A DNA stretch of 64,000 nt from Lachnospiraceae bacterium (GTDB taxonomy: Bacteria > Bacillota > Clostridia > Lachnospirales > Lachnospiraceae): contig JAGBOC010000012.1 of NCBI GenBank assembly GCA_017634065.1, positions 115,990-179,989 of the forward strand, written 5' to 3'. A program made the position numbers and the translations under genes. This document shows, in pieces, positions 8,330 to 17,993 of the stretch (positions within the stretch are counted from its first letter, which is position 1; each line of letters starts with the position of its first letter). The notes below the pieces were generated by a model that saw only the letters and a list, made by a program, of their open reading frames with translations, was not told the DNA's origin and did no database searches.

Positions 8330-9714
8330 TGTTATTTAAGAAAAAAATTAAATCTGTTGAGATAGAAGAAAATAAAGACATTAAGCCAAAAAGAAAAGTT
8401 TTCTATTTATTTAGAGTATTATTTGCAATATTAATTATAGTTGCAATTTATATTATCTTTAATTCAGTAAAGATATTTAATAGTAAAAAATTAAAGATAT
8501 ATGAAGTAACTACTGGAGAAATAGTAAATGTGGATAGACATAAAGGTTTTATCTACAGAGATGAGAGTATCGCAACTTGTCAAAATAGTGGCTATATTAA
8601 CTTCTATGTAGCAAATTCGGATAGGGTTAAAAGAGGAGCATTTATTTATACAATTAATGATGAACCAAATGTTGTAAAACCTATAGATTTAAGTAAAGAA
8701 GACAAAAAATACATAAGACAAAATATTCTTATGCTAAATAATAATATCACTGATTATGATTATTCATATGTTTATAGTGCAAAGAATGCGTTAAATGAGA
8801 TTATTAATGAAATAAATCTTGTCAAACAGTTTGAAGATATCAACATTCAAAATGAAATTAGTGCAAAAGAAAAAGGATACTCAAGATATGCAGGATTAGT
8901 TTCGTTTTTAATAGATGGTTATGAAAATAGTGATATTACTGACTTTACTAATGACCTAATTAGAAAATATGATTTGAGTAAAATTGTCACACAAAAAAAA
9001 GAAGTTGTATCAAACGATCAAATATATAAGATTATAAAAAGTCCTGAATTTGTTATCGCATTTGATAGTTCGTATGACTATGATAATTATCAAAAATCAA
9101 GCAATGTACATGTGAAATTTGTATATGAAAATGTCACAACTAATGGTCATATAGAAAGTTTTATAGGTTCTGATGGTAAGAAGCATTTTAAGCTCTATGT
9201 GACTGATTACCCAGAAAAGTTTATAGACAAAAGGGTTGTTGAGTTTGAAATAGAGAATAAAAAAATATCAGGATATAAAATACCTGTAAAGTCAATCGTA
9301 TCTAAAAATTGCTATAAGATACCAAAAGGAATGCTTGAAAGAGATTTAGAAACAGATGAGAATATATTTTATAAAACTGGAGCAAATGGCGTAAGAGAAA
9401 AGTTTACCTGCAACATATCTAAAGAAGATGAGAATTACTATTATATATCTATTGATGATACACTTTCGAAACTTAAATATGGTGATGTGCTAATAAATAA
9501 ATATAATGATACATTTTCACTTAATGAGGTGTCAAAGCTTAATGGAGTCTACAATATGAATAAAGGCTATGCAATATTTAAGAATATAGAGATTATAGAC
9601 CAGACAAATGAATATGCCATTGTAAAAAAGCAGACTTTAAATGGTATATCTCTTTATGATCATATTTGCCTAAATGCAAGTGAGGTAAGTGAAGGAGATT
9701 TAATATCATCCTAA
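8326..9714 (+). CDS. HlyD-like membrane protein next to sepF
   Basis: The 462-residue protein has a short basic cytoplasmic part, one membrane helix (about 28-48), then a long extracytoplasmic region. The segment after the helix (TGEIVNVDRHKGFIYRDESIATCQNSGYINFYV) and the later beta-rich part resemble HlyD/periplasmic-adaptor folds; proteins of this type are often annotated beside sepF in Lachnospiraceae. The two tandem ATGs (8326 and 8329) overlap the preceding stop (ATGATG). No partner ABC transporter is adjacent, so a wall or division role is inferred from context, not shown. Confidence 0.65.
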   Translation: MMLFKKKIKSVEIEENKDIKPKRKVFYLFRVLFAILIIVAIYIIFNSVKIFNSKKLKIYEVTTGEIVNVDRHKGFIYRDESIATCQNSGYINFYVANSDRVKRGAFIYTINDEPNVVKPIDLSKEDKKYIRQNILMLNNNITDYDYSYVYSAKNALNEIINEINLVKQFEDINIQNEISAKEKGYSRYAGLVSFLIDGYENSDITDFTNDLIRKYDLSKIVTQKKEVVSNDQIYKIIKSPEFVIAFDSSYDYDNYQKSSNVHVKFVYENVTTNGHIESFIGSDGKKHFKLYVTDYPEKFIDKRVVEFEIENKKISGYKIPVKSIVSKNCYKIPKGMLERDLETDENIFYKTGANGVREKFTCNISKEDENYYYISIDDTLSKLKYGDVLINKYNDTFSLNEVSKLNGVYNMNKGYAIFKNIEIIDQTNEYAIVKKQTLNGISLYDHICLNASEVSEGDLISS

Positions 9715-9720
9715 TGCTTC

Positions 9721-9750
9721 TTGTAGTATTATTTAATTTTATGATATAAT
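9721..9750 (+). promoter_or_regulatory. Possible internal promoter for sepF
   Basis: A perfect TATAAT (9745-9750) sits 18 bases after a weak TTGTAG (9721-9726), in the 60-base gap before sepF. Confidence 0.45.
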
Positions 9751-9774
9751 AAATTGTTTTTATTGGAGGATAAG

Positions 9775-10503
9775 ATGGGAATATTTAAGGAAGTTACAAA
9801 AACAGTTAAAAACATATTTAATGCTGATGATGACATGATGTTTGAAGATGAAAGCGATTTTTCTGAACAAAGCACCCAGAAGAATGCTTTTCCTTTTCCA
9901 AAGCCATTTGCCAAAAAAAATATAAGCGACAATGCATTTTCTCAAAATAAACAAGCTTTTGATTTATCTAATCATGGTTTTGACATGGCAAAGAATAATC
10001 AAAAGGCTAGAAATAATGGAAAGATTCAAGTGTATGTACCAAAGTCATTTGAAGAAGCATTTGGAATAATTAGAAATGTAAAAAGTGGATTTACTGCAAT
10101 GGTAAATGTCGAAGTTGCCAATCCTCAAGTTGCTATGAGAATTATTGATTTGATATCTGGTGCTATCTTTGCTCTTGATGGTGAGTGTAAGAAAATGGGA
10201 GAAAAGCAATACATTTTTTCATTAAATACTGAAACAATTGGTGCATATGATTTCCTCCCTACAAATGGCATAAATAACACGAATGAACAACCAAGTGGAT
10301 TTAATTTTAATATGAATCAAGGTTTTGATTTTAGTAACCAATCTAATATACCAAGTTTTGCACAACCAAATCAATTTAGTCCTAATCAAAACTTTGGTCA
10401 AACAGGAAGTTTTAATCAACCAAACTTCAATTTTGGACAAAATGCTGAAAAGTTGTCACAAGATTTACAAGGATTTTATCAACCACCAAAATCACAATTT
10501 TAG
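9775..10503 (+). CDS. sepF: Cell division protein SepF with Asn/Gln/Phe-rich tail
   Basis: SepF bundles FtsZ filaments and tethers them to the membrane. The N-terminal amphipathic helix (MGIFKEVTKTVKNIF), an acidic/polar linker and the SepF domain (about 84-158, KIQVYVPKSFEEAFGIIRN onward with the FxLDGE-like FALDGECKKMGE) are all present. A tail of roughly 75 residues rich in Asn, Gln, Phe and Gly (about 165-242) makes the protein 242 residues, against about 150 usually. I chose ATG 9775 because TTGGAGGA lies at 9763-9770; an upstream TTG at 9754 has no site. Confidence 0.92.
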   Translation: MGIFKEVTKTVKNIFNADDDMMFEDESDFSEQSTQKNAFPFPKPFAKKNISDNAFSQNKQAFDLSNHGFDMAKNNQKARNNGKIQVYVPKSFEEAFGIIRNVKSGFTAMVNVEVANPQVAMRIIDLISGAIFALDGECKKMGEKQYIFSLNTETIGAYDFLPTNGINNTNEQPSGFNFNMNQGFDFSNQSNIPSFAQPNQFSPNQNFGQTGSFNQPNFNFGQNAEKLSQDLQGFYQPPKSQF

Positions 10504-10511
10504 GAGATAAG

Positions 10512-11528
10512 ATGAAGGCTCAATCAAAACTCCCATATAATGTTACAGTTACTGATGACTTTTCAAGTTTACAAACAGTACTTAAGAGTCACAATATTTT
10601 CAATAAAAAAGTCTTAATCATAACTGATCACATTGTAAAGAGATTTTATTATAACAAACTTGAATCATTGTTTTCATCTGAGTTTAATGATGAAGTTTAT
10701 TGTTTTACTGTGACAAGTGGAGAAAGAAATAAAAGTATTTATACTTGTGAAAAAGTTTATAAGTTTTTGATTGAACATAACTTCTCAAGACAAGACTTTT
10801 TGATCGCCTTTGGCGGTGGTACAGTAAGTGATGTCACTGGATTTGTTGCTGCTACCTATATGAGGGGAATAGATTATGGAAGTATCCCTACAACTCTTTT
10901 ATCAATGGCTGATTCTTCAATAGGTGGTAAAACTGCAGTAAATGTATGTGGAATTAAAAATGCTGTAGGTGCATTTAAAAATCCAATATTTGTTTATGAT
11001 AATATTTCTGTATTAAATACTCTTAAAGATAGAGATTTTGCATGTGGTTTATCAGAAGTAATTAAACATGCTCTTATCACTGATGCATCATTTTTTGATT
11101 ATCTTGAGAATAATAAAGCAAAGATTGTTTCAAAGAACCCAGTAGTATTAAAATATATTATTAATAAAAGCATTGAAATAAAGAAAAGATTTATACTTAT
11201 AGATCCTTATGACTTGAAAGAAAGACGTTTGCTCAATTTTGGTCATACTTTAGGACACGCAATAGAAACAAATGAGAGACTAAATAAAAATCACGGAGAA
11301 TGTGTGGCTATTGGTATAAGAATGGCAATGGAAATATCTGCATTTAAGGATATGGATAGAGTTATAAGACTTTTCCATTATTTTGGACTTGATACCGATT
11401 ATGCTATAAATAATCAAGAGCGAATACTTAAAATAGTTAGAAATGATAAAAAATGTGTTGACAATAAGATAGAGTTTATCTACTTAAAGTCAATAGGTAA
11501 GGCATATATAAAGGAACTAAATATATAG
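10512..11528 (+). CDS. aroB: 3-dehydroquinate synthase
   Basis: Second enzyme of the shikimate pathway: converts DAHP to 3-dehydroquinate using NAD and a divalent metal. The 338-residue protein carries the nucleotide-binding AFGGGTVSDVTGFVAATYMRG, the SIPTTLLSMADSSIGGKTAVN active-site segment, and metal-ligand motifs HALI and NFGHTLGHAIE. An AGGAG site (10502-10506) precedes ATG 10512. It is odd to find a single aromatic-pathway gene between sepF and lspA; no other aro gene is in the window. It is shorter at the N-terminus than the E. coli enzyme (about 360). Confidence 0.95.
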   Translation: MKAQSKLPYNVTVTDDFSSLQTVLKSHNIFNKKVLIITDHIVKRFYYNKLESLFSSEFNDEVYCFTVTSGERNKSIYTCEKVYKFLIEHNFSRQDFLIAFGGGTVSDVTGFVAATYMRGIDYGSIPTTLLSMADSSIGGKTAVNVCGIKNAVGAFKNPIFVYDNISVLNTLKDRDFACGLSEVIKHALITDASFFDYLENNKAKIVSKNPVVLKYIINKSIEIKKRFILIDPYDLKERRLLNFGHTLGHAIETNERLNKNHGECVAIGIRMAMEISAFKDMDRVIRLFHYFGLDTDYAINNQERILKIVRNDKKCVDNKIEFIYLKSIGKAYIKELNI

Positions 11529-11530
11529 AA

Positions 11531-12019
11531 ATGAAGAAAAGTGTAGCAAAATATCTTTTATTTTTTATAATTAGTGGAATATTAATTTTAATAGATCAAT
11601 TCACTAAAAAAATGGCTTTTGAAAAATTATATCAAAATGACCCAGTAATTATTTTGGATAATGTTTTAGAACTTGTATATGTCGAAAATAGAGGCGCCGC
11701 CTTTGGAATACTTCAGAATAAACAGATATTGTTTTATATATTGACAGTCTTTGTTATTCTAATTATTCTTAATTATTTACATAAAATAAATCTAAATAAG
11801 AAGTCAATTTTCTTATATTCTTCGCTTTTATTTATTTTTTCAGGAGCAATAGGCAATTTCGTTGATAGAGTTAGAAATAAATATGTTGTGGATTTTATCT
11901 ATTTTAAACCTATTGATTTTCCGGTTTTTAATTTTGCTGATATATGTATAACAGTAGGAAGTTTTATACTGATAATTTCTTTATTCTTTATTTATAAAGG
12001 TGATGAAATAAAGATATGA
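11531..12019 (+). CDS. lspA: Lipoprotein signal peptidase (signal peptidase II)
   Basis: An aspartyl protease in the membrane that removes signal peptides of diacylated prolipoproteins. The 162-residue protein has four membrane helices; the conserved ENRGAAFG motif and the two catalytic aspartates D112 (GNFVDRV) and D137 (FNFADICI) are visible. It follows aroB by two bases and overlaps the next gene by four (ATGA), so the three are cotranscribed. The window encodes several lipoproteins it could process (dacA-like, and the ABC binding proteins at 40104 and 43272). No clear ribosome-binding site. Confidence 0.96.
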   Translation: MKKSVAKYLLFFIISGILILIDQFTKKMAFEKLYQNDPVIILDNVLELVYVENRGAAFGILQNKQILFYILTVFVILIILNYLHKINLNKKSIFLYSSLLFIFSGAIGNFVDRVRNKYVVDFIYFKPIDFPVFNFADICITVGSFILIISLFFIYKGDEIKI

Positions 12020-12933
12020 GACTAATTGTTGATAAAACGGATTTTGTAAATAAGAGGCTTGATAATTTTATAAAGGAAAACTCTGAATTAAGTAGAACCT
12101 ATATTGCATCTTTAATAGAAGATGGATATGTAAAAGTAAATGATGTAATAGTCTGTAAGCCATCATATAAGACAAAAGAATTAGATATTATTGATTTTGA
12201 AGAAAGAGAAAATACGACTTTAGATGTAGTTCCAGAGAACATACCACTTAAGATAATTTATGAAGATGATGACATTTTAATTATAGATAAAGAAAGAGGA
12301 ATGGTTGTACATCCATCAAATGGACATCATAGTGGTACACTTGTAAATGCAATTATGTATCACTGTAAAGATAACCTATCTTCAATAAATGGTGTCATAA
12401 GACCAGGAATTGTACATAGAATTGATAAGGACACATCTGGGATACTATGTGTGTGTAAAAATGATGAGTCACATAAGAGTATAGCTAAGCAGTTTTCAGA
12501 ACACTCAAATATAAGAAAGTATTTCGCTATAACAAAAGGTGCTATAAGTAAAGACTCTGGGACAATTGAAAAACCAATAGGAAGAGATAAAAGAAATAGA
12601 TTAAGGATGGCTGTTGATACTAATGGGAAAGAAGCTATTACTAAATATAAAGTTATAAAGAAGTATAAAGATTATTCATATATTGAGTGCGAACTCTTGA
12701 CAGGCAGGACACATCAGATTCGAGTACATATGAAAGATATGGGATATCCACTTTTAGGAGATCTAACTTATGGAAAGGTTGATAGGAACTTTAAAGAACT
12801 AAATGGTCAAATACTTCATGCACATTATCTTGAATTCTCACATCCAAGAACAAATGAAAGAGTTAGTTTTGAATCAAAACTTCCGGATTATTTTGTAAGT
12901 ATATTAGATAAATTAGATAAAATAAATGAGTAA
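12016..12933 (+). CDS. rluD: RluD-type 23S rRNA pseudouridine synthase
   Basis: This 305-residue protein has an N-terminal S4 RNA-binding domain (about 10-70) and an RluA-family catalytic domain with the signature RPGIVHRIDKDTSG, whose catalytic residue is D137, followed by LTGRTHQIRVHM. It isomerises uridines in 23S rRNA, by analogy in helix 69. lspA followed by this gene is a very common Firmicute arrangement. ATG 12016 overlaps the lspA stop (ATGA). Its exact target site cannot be told from sequence, since Firmicutes carry several paralogues. Confidence 0.9.
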   Translation: MRLIVDKTDFVNKRLDNFIKENSELSRTYIASLIEDGYVKVNDVIVCKPSYKTKELDIIDFEERENTTLDVVPENIPLKIIYEDDDILIIDKERGMVVHPSNGHHSGTLVNAIMYHCKDNLSSINGVIRPGIVHRIDKDTSGILCVCKNDESHKSIAKQFSEHSNIRKYFAITKGAISKDSGTIEKPIGRDKRNRLRMAVDTNGKEAITKYKVIKKYKDYSYIECELLTGRTHQIRVHMKDMGYPLLGDLTYGKVDRNFKELNGQILHAHYLEFSHPRTNERVSFESKLPDYFVSILDKLDKINE

Positions 12934-14689
12934 AAATAATAGAAAAAGTCATAATATAGCATCTAAAACAAGTAACAAGAAGAGTTTTAATTTAGAAGTT
13001 CTTATTTATAAGTTACTTGCATTACTTGGGATATTTTGTGTTTGCTTCCTTGCATATAAAATATATACCTCTCTTAATGAAGAGCAAAGTTTTAGGTCGG
13101 TTTCAAGAAAGCCATATAAGACTGTCACTGATAAAGAAGATGTGCTTAATTCAGCGTATAGTATTATAGAAAATGCATCATCAGACAATGATTCACTTGA
13201 CCCTACAAATCTTAATTTATCAAAAGTCTATACATTTGTGGAAGATGATGAAGATAAGAAGTTTTTATCTGCAAATACACCGATACCTGTTCTCTCTGAT
13301 GAAGATAAAGTGGAAGAACAAACGGACTTGAAATCGTCGGCATTTCAGATTTATGAAAAACTACAAAATAGATACAAAATCTATTATCAACAGTTAAATA
13401 GTCTCTGTGATACAAAGCCTGTAAATATAGTAAGGCAATACCATTATGATGGTTATAGCATTATAGGAAAATATAATCCAGAAGATCCATCGCATAAAAT
13501 AGGCAAAAGACATACTTGGTTTATACCTAATTTTCAAAATGTAAATATAGAGTATCGTGATGGCGATGGCAATTTACTTGAAGATGATAATAATATAAAA
13601 GACATAATGAGTATGGCATCTGTATATACATACTATAAAGATCCATATGATACAAAAACATTTCTTAAGTATTGTTATGACTTATTTGATAATTCATATT
13701 CATATGTAGCAAGTATTAGTGAAGTATATTATTGCTCTGGCTGTATGCACTATGATGACCCAACTGTATCTACTCTTAGCAATATAAATAATATTTCATA
13801 TGATAAAATAAAACCTGAGACATCAACTCAAAAAGTTTTGTCAAAAGATACACCGTATAAAGCTGGAAAACTTATAAGATTGTCGGATGATGACTATCAA
13901 GTGACATCAGGTGATTATAAAACTTATATTGAAAGTTTAGATAAAAATGTAGATAGTTTAAATTATTGCCCTGGACACATTGACCTAAATCTACAAGTGA
14001 AAGTTTTGACTTTAGATGCATCGTATGGACTTACAAGTATTGATAGTAATTATGGTAATAAGGGATTAAACTTTACAAAAAACTGGCATGGTTGGGATCC
14101 ACTTAAGAAAAACTATGCAAGACTTCTTTCGTATAAAGATTGGGAAAAGGAATATGGTTTAAGTCTTTCATATGTGGATTTTGTAGAGCCACTTACACAA
14201 GAAGAGATAAACTATTATTTGAGTAGATTAGATAGCAACTTAACCAAGAATAGAATTGCTGTAGTTGAGACAGCACTTCGTTCTGTAGGGCGAATACCAT
14301 ATTACTATGGTGGTAAGACATCAAGATTTGGATATGAAACAAATAATTTTGGTACTCGAGTTCCAGCTGATTATAAGGGTAGATGCCTAAAAGGTTTAGA
14401 CTGCTCTGGTTGGGTTAATTGGGTCTATGGGACAACTTTCAATAAATATATTATCAAGTCTGAAGGAACTGCAAAACTTGCCACAGAAGGGTCGAAAATA
14501 ACGAGAAAAGATTTACTACCTGGAGATATAATTGTGCGACCTGGTATAGATTCACATGTTATGATGTTTCTTGAATGGGCTGAAGGTGGTCAGATGACTG
14601 TTGTTCACGAAAATGGTGGAGTTAATAATGTAAGCATAGGCACATTTGATGCATATTATCCATATTATAGGAGAATTATAAACTCATAA
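12926..14689 (+). CDS. Secreted membrane-anchored NlpC/P60-type (C40) peptidase
   Basis: A 587-residue protein with one N-terminal membrane helix (about 27-47), a long extracytoplasmic region of unknown fold (about 60-440) and a C-terminal C40 cysteine-peptidase domain (about 440-587). The catalytic Cys is C493 (GLDCSGWVNWVYG), the His is H544 (DSHVMMFLEW) and the third polar residue is probably in VVHENGG. Such enzymes cleave peptidoglycan stem peptides. ATG 12926 overlaps rluD by eight bases, and the stop overlaps the next start. The large middle region has two Cys (YYCSGCMHY) but I recognise no domain. Confidence 0.85.
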   Translation: MSKNNRKSHNIASKTSNKKSFNLEVLIYKLLALLGIFCVCFLAYKIYTSLNEEQSFRSVSRKPYKTVTDKEDVLNSAYSIIENASSDNDSLDPTNLNLSKVYTFVEDDEDKKFLSANTPIPVLSDEDKVEEQTDLKSSAFQIYEKLQNRYKIYYQQLNSLCDTKPVNIVRQYHYDGYSIIGKYNPEDPSHKIGKRHTWFIPNFQNVNIEYRDGDGNLLEDDNNIKDIMSMASVYTYYKDPYDTKTFLKYCYDLFDNSYSYVASISEVYYCSGCMHYDDPTVSTLSNINNISYDKIKPETSTQKVLSKDTPYKAGKLIRLSDDDYQVTSGDYKTYIESLDKNVDSLNYCPGHIDLNLQVKVLTLDASYGLTSIDSNYGNKGLNFTKNWHGWDPLKKNYARLLSYKDWEKEYGLSLSYVDFVEPLTQEEINYYLSRLDSNLTKNRIAVVETALRSVGRIPYYYGGKTSRFGYETNNFGTRVPADYKGRCLKGLDCSGWVNWVYGTTFNKYIIKSEGTAKLATEGSKITRKDLLPGDIIVRPGIDSHVMMFLEWAEGGQMTVVHENGGVNNVSIGTFDAYYPYYRRIINS

Positions 14690-15219
14690 TGGACAAATAC
14701 TTTATAAAGAATATTTTGATAATATTTTCAGTTGTACTCATACTAATAGTTTTCACATATATCAATCAAAATGTTATAAAAACTAAACAATATGGCTTTG
14801 ATGATTTATATACAAATGAACTTGCAAAAAGAATTGCTGATAATGATATAGAAGGAATTAATTACGATTTTTTAAATAAAGATTTAAATAACATCGATGA
14901 CATACTAAAAGAGCAAGTAAGTTTAGATTTAGATAAGATTAGAAAGACAAAATATTATAGCACTGCAGAAGGAATATATACTGAAAAGATAAATGAGATA
15001 GTAAGAATATTAAATGATAAATTAGATGATGAAGATTTCTATCGTTTAGAATTAGACCTTGATGAGTTTAATAAAAATATTGATTTTGCAATTTCAGATT
15101 TAAGTAATACTCTTGACTCAAATATTGAGTTTGAATTATATAAAAATAAATATCTCTATGAAGAAAAACAAAAAAAGTGTAGGGATATTTTAGAAACATA
15201 TAAAGGATTTCTGCAATAG
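14689..15219 (+). CDS. Unknown membrane-anchored protein, 176 aa
   Basis: I do not recognise the family. The protein has a single membrane helix at about residues 8-25 followed by a strongly charged, probably all-helical extracytoplasmic part rich in Asp, Glu, Lys, Leu and Asn, with coiled-coil-like spacing (DNKLDDEDFYRLELDLDEF-type stretch near 105-125). ATG 14689 overlaps the stop of the C40 peptidase gene (TAATGG), so it is likely cotranslated with it. A role as partner or regulator of that enzyme is inference from position only. Confidence 0.7.
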   Translation: MDKYFIKNILIIFSVVLILIVFTYINQNVIKTKQYGFDDLYTNELAKRIADNDIEGINYDFLNKDLNNIDDILKEQVSLDLDKIRKTKYYSTAEGIYTEKINEIVRILNDKLDDEDFYRLELDLDEFNKNIDFAISDLSNTLDSNIEFELYKNKYLYEEKQKKCRDILETYKGFLQ

Positions 15220-15227
15220 GAGGAAAT

Positions 15228-15362
15228 ATGAATAGTGTATTAGTGGAGTTTATTAAGCAGGTTGTTTTAGTTTTATTTTATCTTTTGATTATAATCGCTG
15301 CTGTAAGATGTGGCATAATGATGGCTAAAAAAAAGAAAAAAAAGAATGAAACTGCTAATTAA
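15228..15362 (+). CDS. Small single-pass membrane protein, 44 aa
   Basis: This short gene has a strong AGGAGG site (15219-15224) before ATG 15228 and encodes 44 residues: a short N-terminus, one hydrophobic helix (about 9-27, QVVLVLFYLLIIIAAV), then a basic tail with six consecutive Lys. The arrangement suggests a small integral membrane protein with the C-terminus inside. It lies between the 176-residue protein and alaS with short gaps. The excellent ribosome-binding site, unusual in this part of the cluster, supports real translation. Function unknown. Confidence 0.7.
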   Translation: MNSVLVEFIKQVVLVLFYLLIIIAAVRCGIMMAKKKKKKNETAN

Positions 15363-15377
15363 TTTGGAGTAATGATT

Positions 15378-17993
15378 ATGAAAAAGTTTTCTGTAAATGA
15401 ACTTCGAGAGTTATATTTATCATTTTTTGAATCTAAAGGACACTTGAGACTTCCAAGTTTTTCTTTAATTCCACAAAATGATAATAGTTTACTTATAATA
15501 AACTCTGGTATGGCACCACTGAAACCTTATTTTAAGGGAATTGAAGTACCACCAAGAAAGAGAGTTACAACTTGTCAAAAATGTATAAGGACTGGGGATA
15601 TTGAAAATATCGGTCATACTGCTAGGCATGGGACATTTTTTGAGATGCTTGGTAATTTTTCATTTGGTGATTATTTTAAAAAAGAAGCAATAACTTGGAG
15701 CTGGGAGTTTTTGACAGTAACTCTCGGGTTAGATCCAAATAGGCTATATCCATCTGTTTATGTTGATGATCAAGAAGCCTATGATCTTTGGCATGATATG
15801 ATTGGGATACCAAGTGAAAAAATATTTAAGTTTGGAAAAGAAGATAATTTCTGGGAACATGGTTCTGGACCATGTGGACCTTGTAGTGAGATATATTATG
15901 ATAGGGGAGAAAAATACGGCTGTGGCAAACCTAATTGTACTGTAGGTTGTGATTGTGATAGATACATGGAAGTTTGGAACAATGTATTTACACAATTTGA
16001 TAACGATGGCAAAGGAAACTATACTGAACTCGTTCAAAAAAATATTGATACTGGAATGGGTCTTGAGAGACTTGCTGTAGTTTGCCAAGATGTTGAGTCA
16101 ATTTTTGAAGTTGATACCAATAAAGAACTTATGGATAATATAAGTCTTATCACAAGACATATATATAAAGATGATCCTACTTCTGATGTTTCACTTCGTA
16201 TAATTGCTGACCATATAAAGAGTTGTACTTTTATGATTTCTGATGGGATACTTCCATCAAATGAAGGAAGAGGTTATGTGTTGAGACGACTTTTAAGAAG
16301 GGCAGTGAGACACGGTAGAATACTTGGAGTGAAAAAAGCATTTATGACTGATCTTGCGAAAGTTGTCATAAAGCTTAATAAAGGACACTATACAGAACTT
16401 TTTGAGAAGCAAGATATGATTTTGAACGTGCTTAAAGCAGAAGAAGATAAGTTTAATCAAACTATAGACCAAGGTTTAGATATACTAAATGTAATGATTA
16501 AAGACAAAAAAGATAAGAAATTATCTGGTGATGATGCATTTAAATTATATGATACTTATGGATTCCCACTTGACCTTACTAAAGAAATACTTGGTGAAAA
16601 AGGCATGGAAGTTGACGAGAATAGATTTAGTGTTTTGATGAAGGAGCAAAAGACTAAAGCAAGGTCAGCAAGAAAAGAATCTAATTATATGGGAGCAGAT
16701 GCGACTGTATTTAATGATTTACCTAAAGAGATGACATCTGAATTTGTTGGTTATGATAAGCTTACTGGAAATGGTAAAGTGCTTACTATAGTTTCTAATA
16801 ATAAGATAGTAGATAAAATAGATTCTGGCGAAGATGGAATTATAATTACTGATAAAACTAACTTTTATCCTATGATGGGTGGACAAACTGGTGATATTGG
16901 GATAATTACTGATGGCGATAATACTTTTGAAGTGTATGATACTATAAAGATTCTTAATACAAAAATTGGTCATATAGGTAAGGTATTAAGTGGTAGTTTT
17001 TCAAATGGAAATGTCGTAGAGTTTAATGTAGATAGTAAAAATAGACATTTAACTGCTATCAATCATACATCAACTCATTTACTTCAATCAGCACTTCGCG
17101 AAGTTTTGGGGAAGCATGTTGAACAAGCTGGTTCACTTGTAGAATATAATCGTTTAAGATTTGACTTTACTCATTTTAAGGCACTCACCAAAGAAGAGTT
17201 AAATCAAATCGAACAAATTGTTAATGATAAAATTGAAGAGGCAATATCAGTAGTTAAAAAAGAAATGTCACTTGCTGATGCAAAAAAAGAAGGGGCTATG
17301 GCACTCTTTGGCGAAAAGTATGGTGACACTGTAAGGACGATAAGGATATCTGATTTTTCATTTGAACTTTGTGGCGGTACACATATAGATAATACATCTG
17401 AAATAAAGTGTTTCAAGATTTTGTCTGAATCTGGAGTAGCTGCAGGTGTCAGAAGAATTGAGGCGATAACCTCAGATACTCTCATAAATTACTATAACGA
17501 AGAGACAAAGACACTTGATGAAATATCAAGTATTCTTAAAGTGCCAAGTACTGAAGCTACTAATAAAGTAAATAGTTTACTAAAAGATATTAAAGAGATG
17601 AGAACTGAAATCGAAACCCTCAAAAAGCAATTATCAAATAATGAAGTTTCTGATATCAAAACTGAAAATATTAATGGGTTAAATACTGTTATAAATGTTT
17701 TTGAAGACAAGAACATAAATGAACTTAAAGATTTAGTTGATAGTATAAAGGACAATATAAATGACTATGTTATAATTGGAATGTCAAAGAATAATGGAAG
17801 TGTTGCTATAGTTGTATCTATATCAGATGAAGCAATAAAGAAAGGTCTTCATGCAGGAAATATACTTAAACAAATAGCAACTATATTAGGTGGTAATGGT
17901 GGCGGTAAAGATAAGTTTGCTCAAGGTCAAGGAAAGGATGCGAGTAAGATAGATGATGCTGTTAAACTTGCGAAAAGTATAATAAGTGGCTAA
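15378..17993 (+). CDS. alaS: Alanine-tRNA ligase
   Basis: Class II synthetase that charges tRNA-Ala. In order: catalytic core (HTARHGTFFEMLGNFSFGDYFKKEA near 70, GSGPCGPCSEIYYDRG), a Cys-rich loop (CGKPNCTVGCDC), tRNA-recognition region (LRRLLRRAVRHGR), the editing domain zinc motif (HTSTHLLQ and LCGGTHIDNT), and a C-terminal C-Ala domain ending in GGNGGGKDKFAQGQG. At 871 residues it is of usual length. I prefer ATG 15378 because GGAG (15366-15369) lies eight bases upstream; ATG 15372 would be only two bases from it. No T-box was seen upstream. Confidence 0.97.
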   Translation: MKKFSVNELRELYLSFFESKGHLRLPSFSLIPQNDNSLLIINSGMAPLKPYFKGIEVPPRKRVTTCQKCIRTGDIENIGHTARHGTFFEMLGNFSFGDYFKKEAITWSWEFLTVTLGLDPNRLYPSVYVDDQEAYDLWHDMIGIPSEKIFKFGKEDNFWEHGSGPCGPCSEIYYDRGEKYGCGKPNCTVGCDCDRYMEVWNNVFTQFDNDGKGNYTELVQKNIDTGMGLERLAVVCQDVESIFEVDTNKELMDNISLITRHIYKDDPTSDVSLRIIADHIKSCTFMISDGILPSNEGRGYVLRRLLRRAVRHGRILGVKKAFMTDLAKVVIKLNKGHYTELFEKQDMILNVLKAEEDKFNQTIDQGLDILNVMIKDKKDKKLSGDDAFKLYDTYGFPLDLTKEILGEKGMEVDENRFSVLMKEQKTKARSARKESNYMGADATVFNDLPKEMTSEFVGYDKLTGNGKVLTIVSNNKIVDKIDSGEDGIIITDKTNFYPMMGGQTGDIGIITDGDNTFEVYDTIKILNTKIGHIGKVLSGSFSNGNVVEFNVDSKNRHLTAINHTSTHLLQSALREVLGKHVEQAGSLVEYNRLRFDFTHFKALTKEELNQIEQIVNDKIEEAISVVKKEMSLADAKKEGAMALFGEKYGDTVRTIRISDFSFELCGGTHIDNTSEIKCFKILSESGVAAGVRRIEAITSDTLINYYNEETKTLDEISSILKVPSTEATNKVNSLLKDIKEMRTEIETLKKQLSNNEVSDIKTENINGLNTVINVFEDKNINELKDLVDSIKDNINDYVIIGMSKNNGSVAIVVSISDEAIKKGLHAGNILKQIATILGGNGGGKDKFAQGQGKDASKIDDAVKLAKSIISG

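Noticed and set aside
15363-15377. T-box or riboswitch before alaS
   Set aside because: Only a few bases separate it from the previous small gene, leaving no room for a leader RNA.
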